Positions 4,789 through 5,775 of a DNA stretch of 5,775 nt are shown here, piece after piece. The stretch lies in the NCBI GenBank assembly GCA_934643535.1, contig CAKUCE010000199.1, forward strand, positions 1 to 5,775. Direction: 5' to 3'. A program made the position numbers and the translations under genes. Origin of the DNA: an uncultured Clostridia bacterium. GTDB taxonomy: Bacteria > Bacillota > Clostridia > Christensenellales > Aristaeellaceae. The notes below the pieces were generated by a model. That model worked only from the letters and a program-made list of their open reading frames with translations, had not been told where the DNA came from and ran no database searches. Each line of letters opens with the position of its first letter. The first letter of the stretch is position 1.

Positions 4789-5775
4789 TTATATATTTTT
4801 TTCCAGCCCGCTTTTCTGGATGCAGCGCTGGAGCCGGCCGCCCTTGAGGTAATAAATCACGAAGGCGATGGATGTGACCACCCACGTCAGCGGATAGCTG
4901 AAAAGGACGCATTCCACCGTGTTGTGGGAAGGAACGACGAACCAGATCCAGATGACGCGCAGCACGCAGATACCCGTCAGGTTCACGATGGTGGGGATCA
5001 GGGTATCGCCCGCCCCGCGCACCGCGCCGGAGAGAATTTCAATGCAGACGTAGGTCACGTAGCTGGGCACCAGCATCCACATGATCGTAACGCCGTAGTC
5101 CAGCACGATCTCGTCATTGGTGAACATCCCCAAAAAGACACGCGCGCCCAGCATCAGCACGCTGGAAAGCAGCACGGTAGCGATGGTGGAAAGAAGCAGA
5201 CAGACCCGCACGCTTTTGTGCATTCGGTCATATTTGCCCGCGCCGAAGTTCTGGCCCGTGAAGGTGGTAATGGCAATGCCGAAGGCGCTGATAATCATCC
5301 AGTACAGGTCGCTGAGCTTGCCATAGGCCGTCCACGCGGCCAGCACGTCGGTGCCGAACACATTCATGCTGGCCTGAATGATGATATTGGAAACGGAGTA
5401 CAGTACCGATTGCAGCCCGGCGGGGAAACCAATCTGCAAAATGCGCTGAAGAATTGCACCATGGAAGCGGATCTCCCGGGGACGCAGCTGATAGGACTGC
5501 TGAGTGCGGCACAGGGTGACGATCACCAGCACCGCGCTGAGCAGCTGGGACAGGATGGTCGCCAGCGCCGCACCCGCCACGCCCATATTCGCGCCCACTA
5601 CCAGCAGGACGTCGGCCACGATGTTGAACAGACAGCAGGCGATCAGGAAATACAGGGGACGGCGGGAGTCGCCGATGGCGCGCAGAATGCCGGAACCGAT
5701 GTTATAGATCAGCGAGGGCAGCATTCCCAGCGAAATAATGCGGGTGTAGGTGGACGCCTGATCGAGGATCTCCAC
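4789..5775 (-). CDS. MATE-family efflux transporter, N-terminus beyond the window
   Basis: This is the C-terminal 328 codons of a multidrug and toxin extrusion protein, an inner-membrane antiporter that exports organic compounds using a Na+ or H+ gradient. Numbering from the window edge, the fragment holds the end of the first MatE repeat with LRAIGDSRRP (31-40) and the whole second repeat, with GFPAGLQSVLYSVSN (116-130), TGQNFGAG (173-180) and AVRGAGDTLIP (251-261). The paired RAIGDSRRP/RGAGDTLIP motifs display the family's internal duplication. Many hydrophobic segments are present. A typical MATE protein has about 450 residues, so roughly 115-120 are missing to the right. The GTG codon at the very edge is an internal Val, not a start. 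The TAA stop is at 4789-4791. The substrate cannot be told from sequence, and the promoter is out of view. Confidence 0.95.
   Translation of the reverse strand: MEILDQASTYTRIISLGMLPSLIYNIGSGILRAIGDSRRPLYFLIACCLFNIVADVLLVVGANMGVAGAALATILSQLLSAVLVIVTLCRTQQSYQLRPREIRFHGAILQRILQIGFPAGLQSVLYSVSNIIIQASMNVFGTDVLAAWTAYGKLSDLYWMIISAFGIAITTFTGQNFGAGKYDRMHKSVRVCLLLSTIATVLLSSVLMLGARVFLGMFTNDEIVLDYGVTIMWMLVPSYVTYVCIEILSGAVRGAGDTLIPTIVNLTGICVLRVIWIWFVVPSHNTVECVLFSYPLTWVVTSIAFVIYYLKGGRLQRCIQKSGLEKNI

Overview
The window is a GC-rich bacterial chromosomal segment. It carries a compact ABC-importer operon on the plus strand, faced by two or three genes on the minus strand. Strong AGGAGG-type ribosome binding sites, tight gene overlaps, a nucleoside (NupOPQ-type) importer and a MATE exporter together suggest a Gram-positive Firmicute. 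A GC-rich gut-type member of the Clostridia is my best guess. That is inference from style and gene content; no phylogenetic marker is present.

Layout. Positions 1-464 hold no gene I can defend. They are dominated by a roughly 314-bp structured element (64-377) bounded by near-perfect 40-nt inverted repeats, with several internal hairpins, followed by a short leader with a GC hairpin directly before the ribosome binding site. Positions 465-4070 encode a tandem-domain ATPase and two membrane permeases that overlap by 8 and 4 nt and read as one translationally coupled unit. A GC-rich hairpin at 4077-4126 separates this operon from the convergent minus-strand genes. These are a small secreted protein of unknown function starting at a TTG codon (4125-4637), possibly preceded and overlapped by a 24-residue hydrophobic peptide (4625-4699), then an AT-rich spacer, then the C-terminal three quarters of a MATE-family exporter that runs off the right edge.

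How they work together. By homology the ATPase and two permeases would import purine or pyrimidine nucleosides (family of B. subtilis NupNOPQ/YufNOPQ and lactococcal BmpA-NupABC). The substrate-binding BMP lipoprotein such a system needs is not in the window, so it lies outside or elsewhere. The secreted protein and the MATE exporter share a strand, but no functional link to each other or to the importer is visible.

The points most worth checking are the inverted-repeat element upstream of the importer (dispersed MITE-like repeat versus invertible segment versus structured RNA) and the overlapping small-peptide/secreted-protein pair with two TTG starts. I found no clear evidence of a wholly new system.
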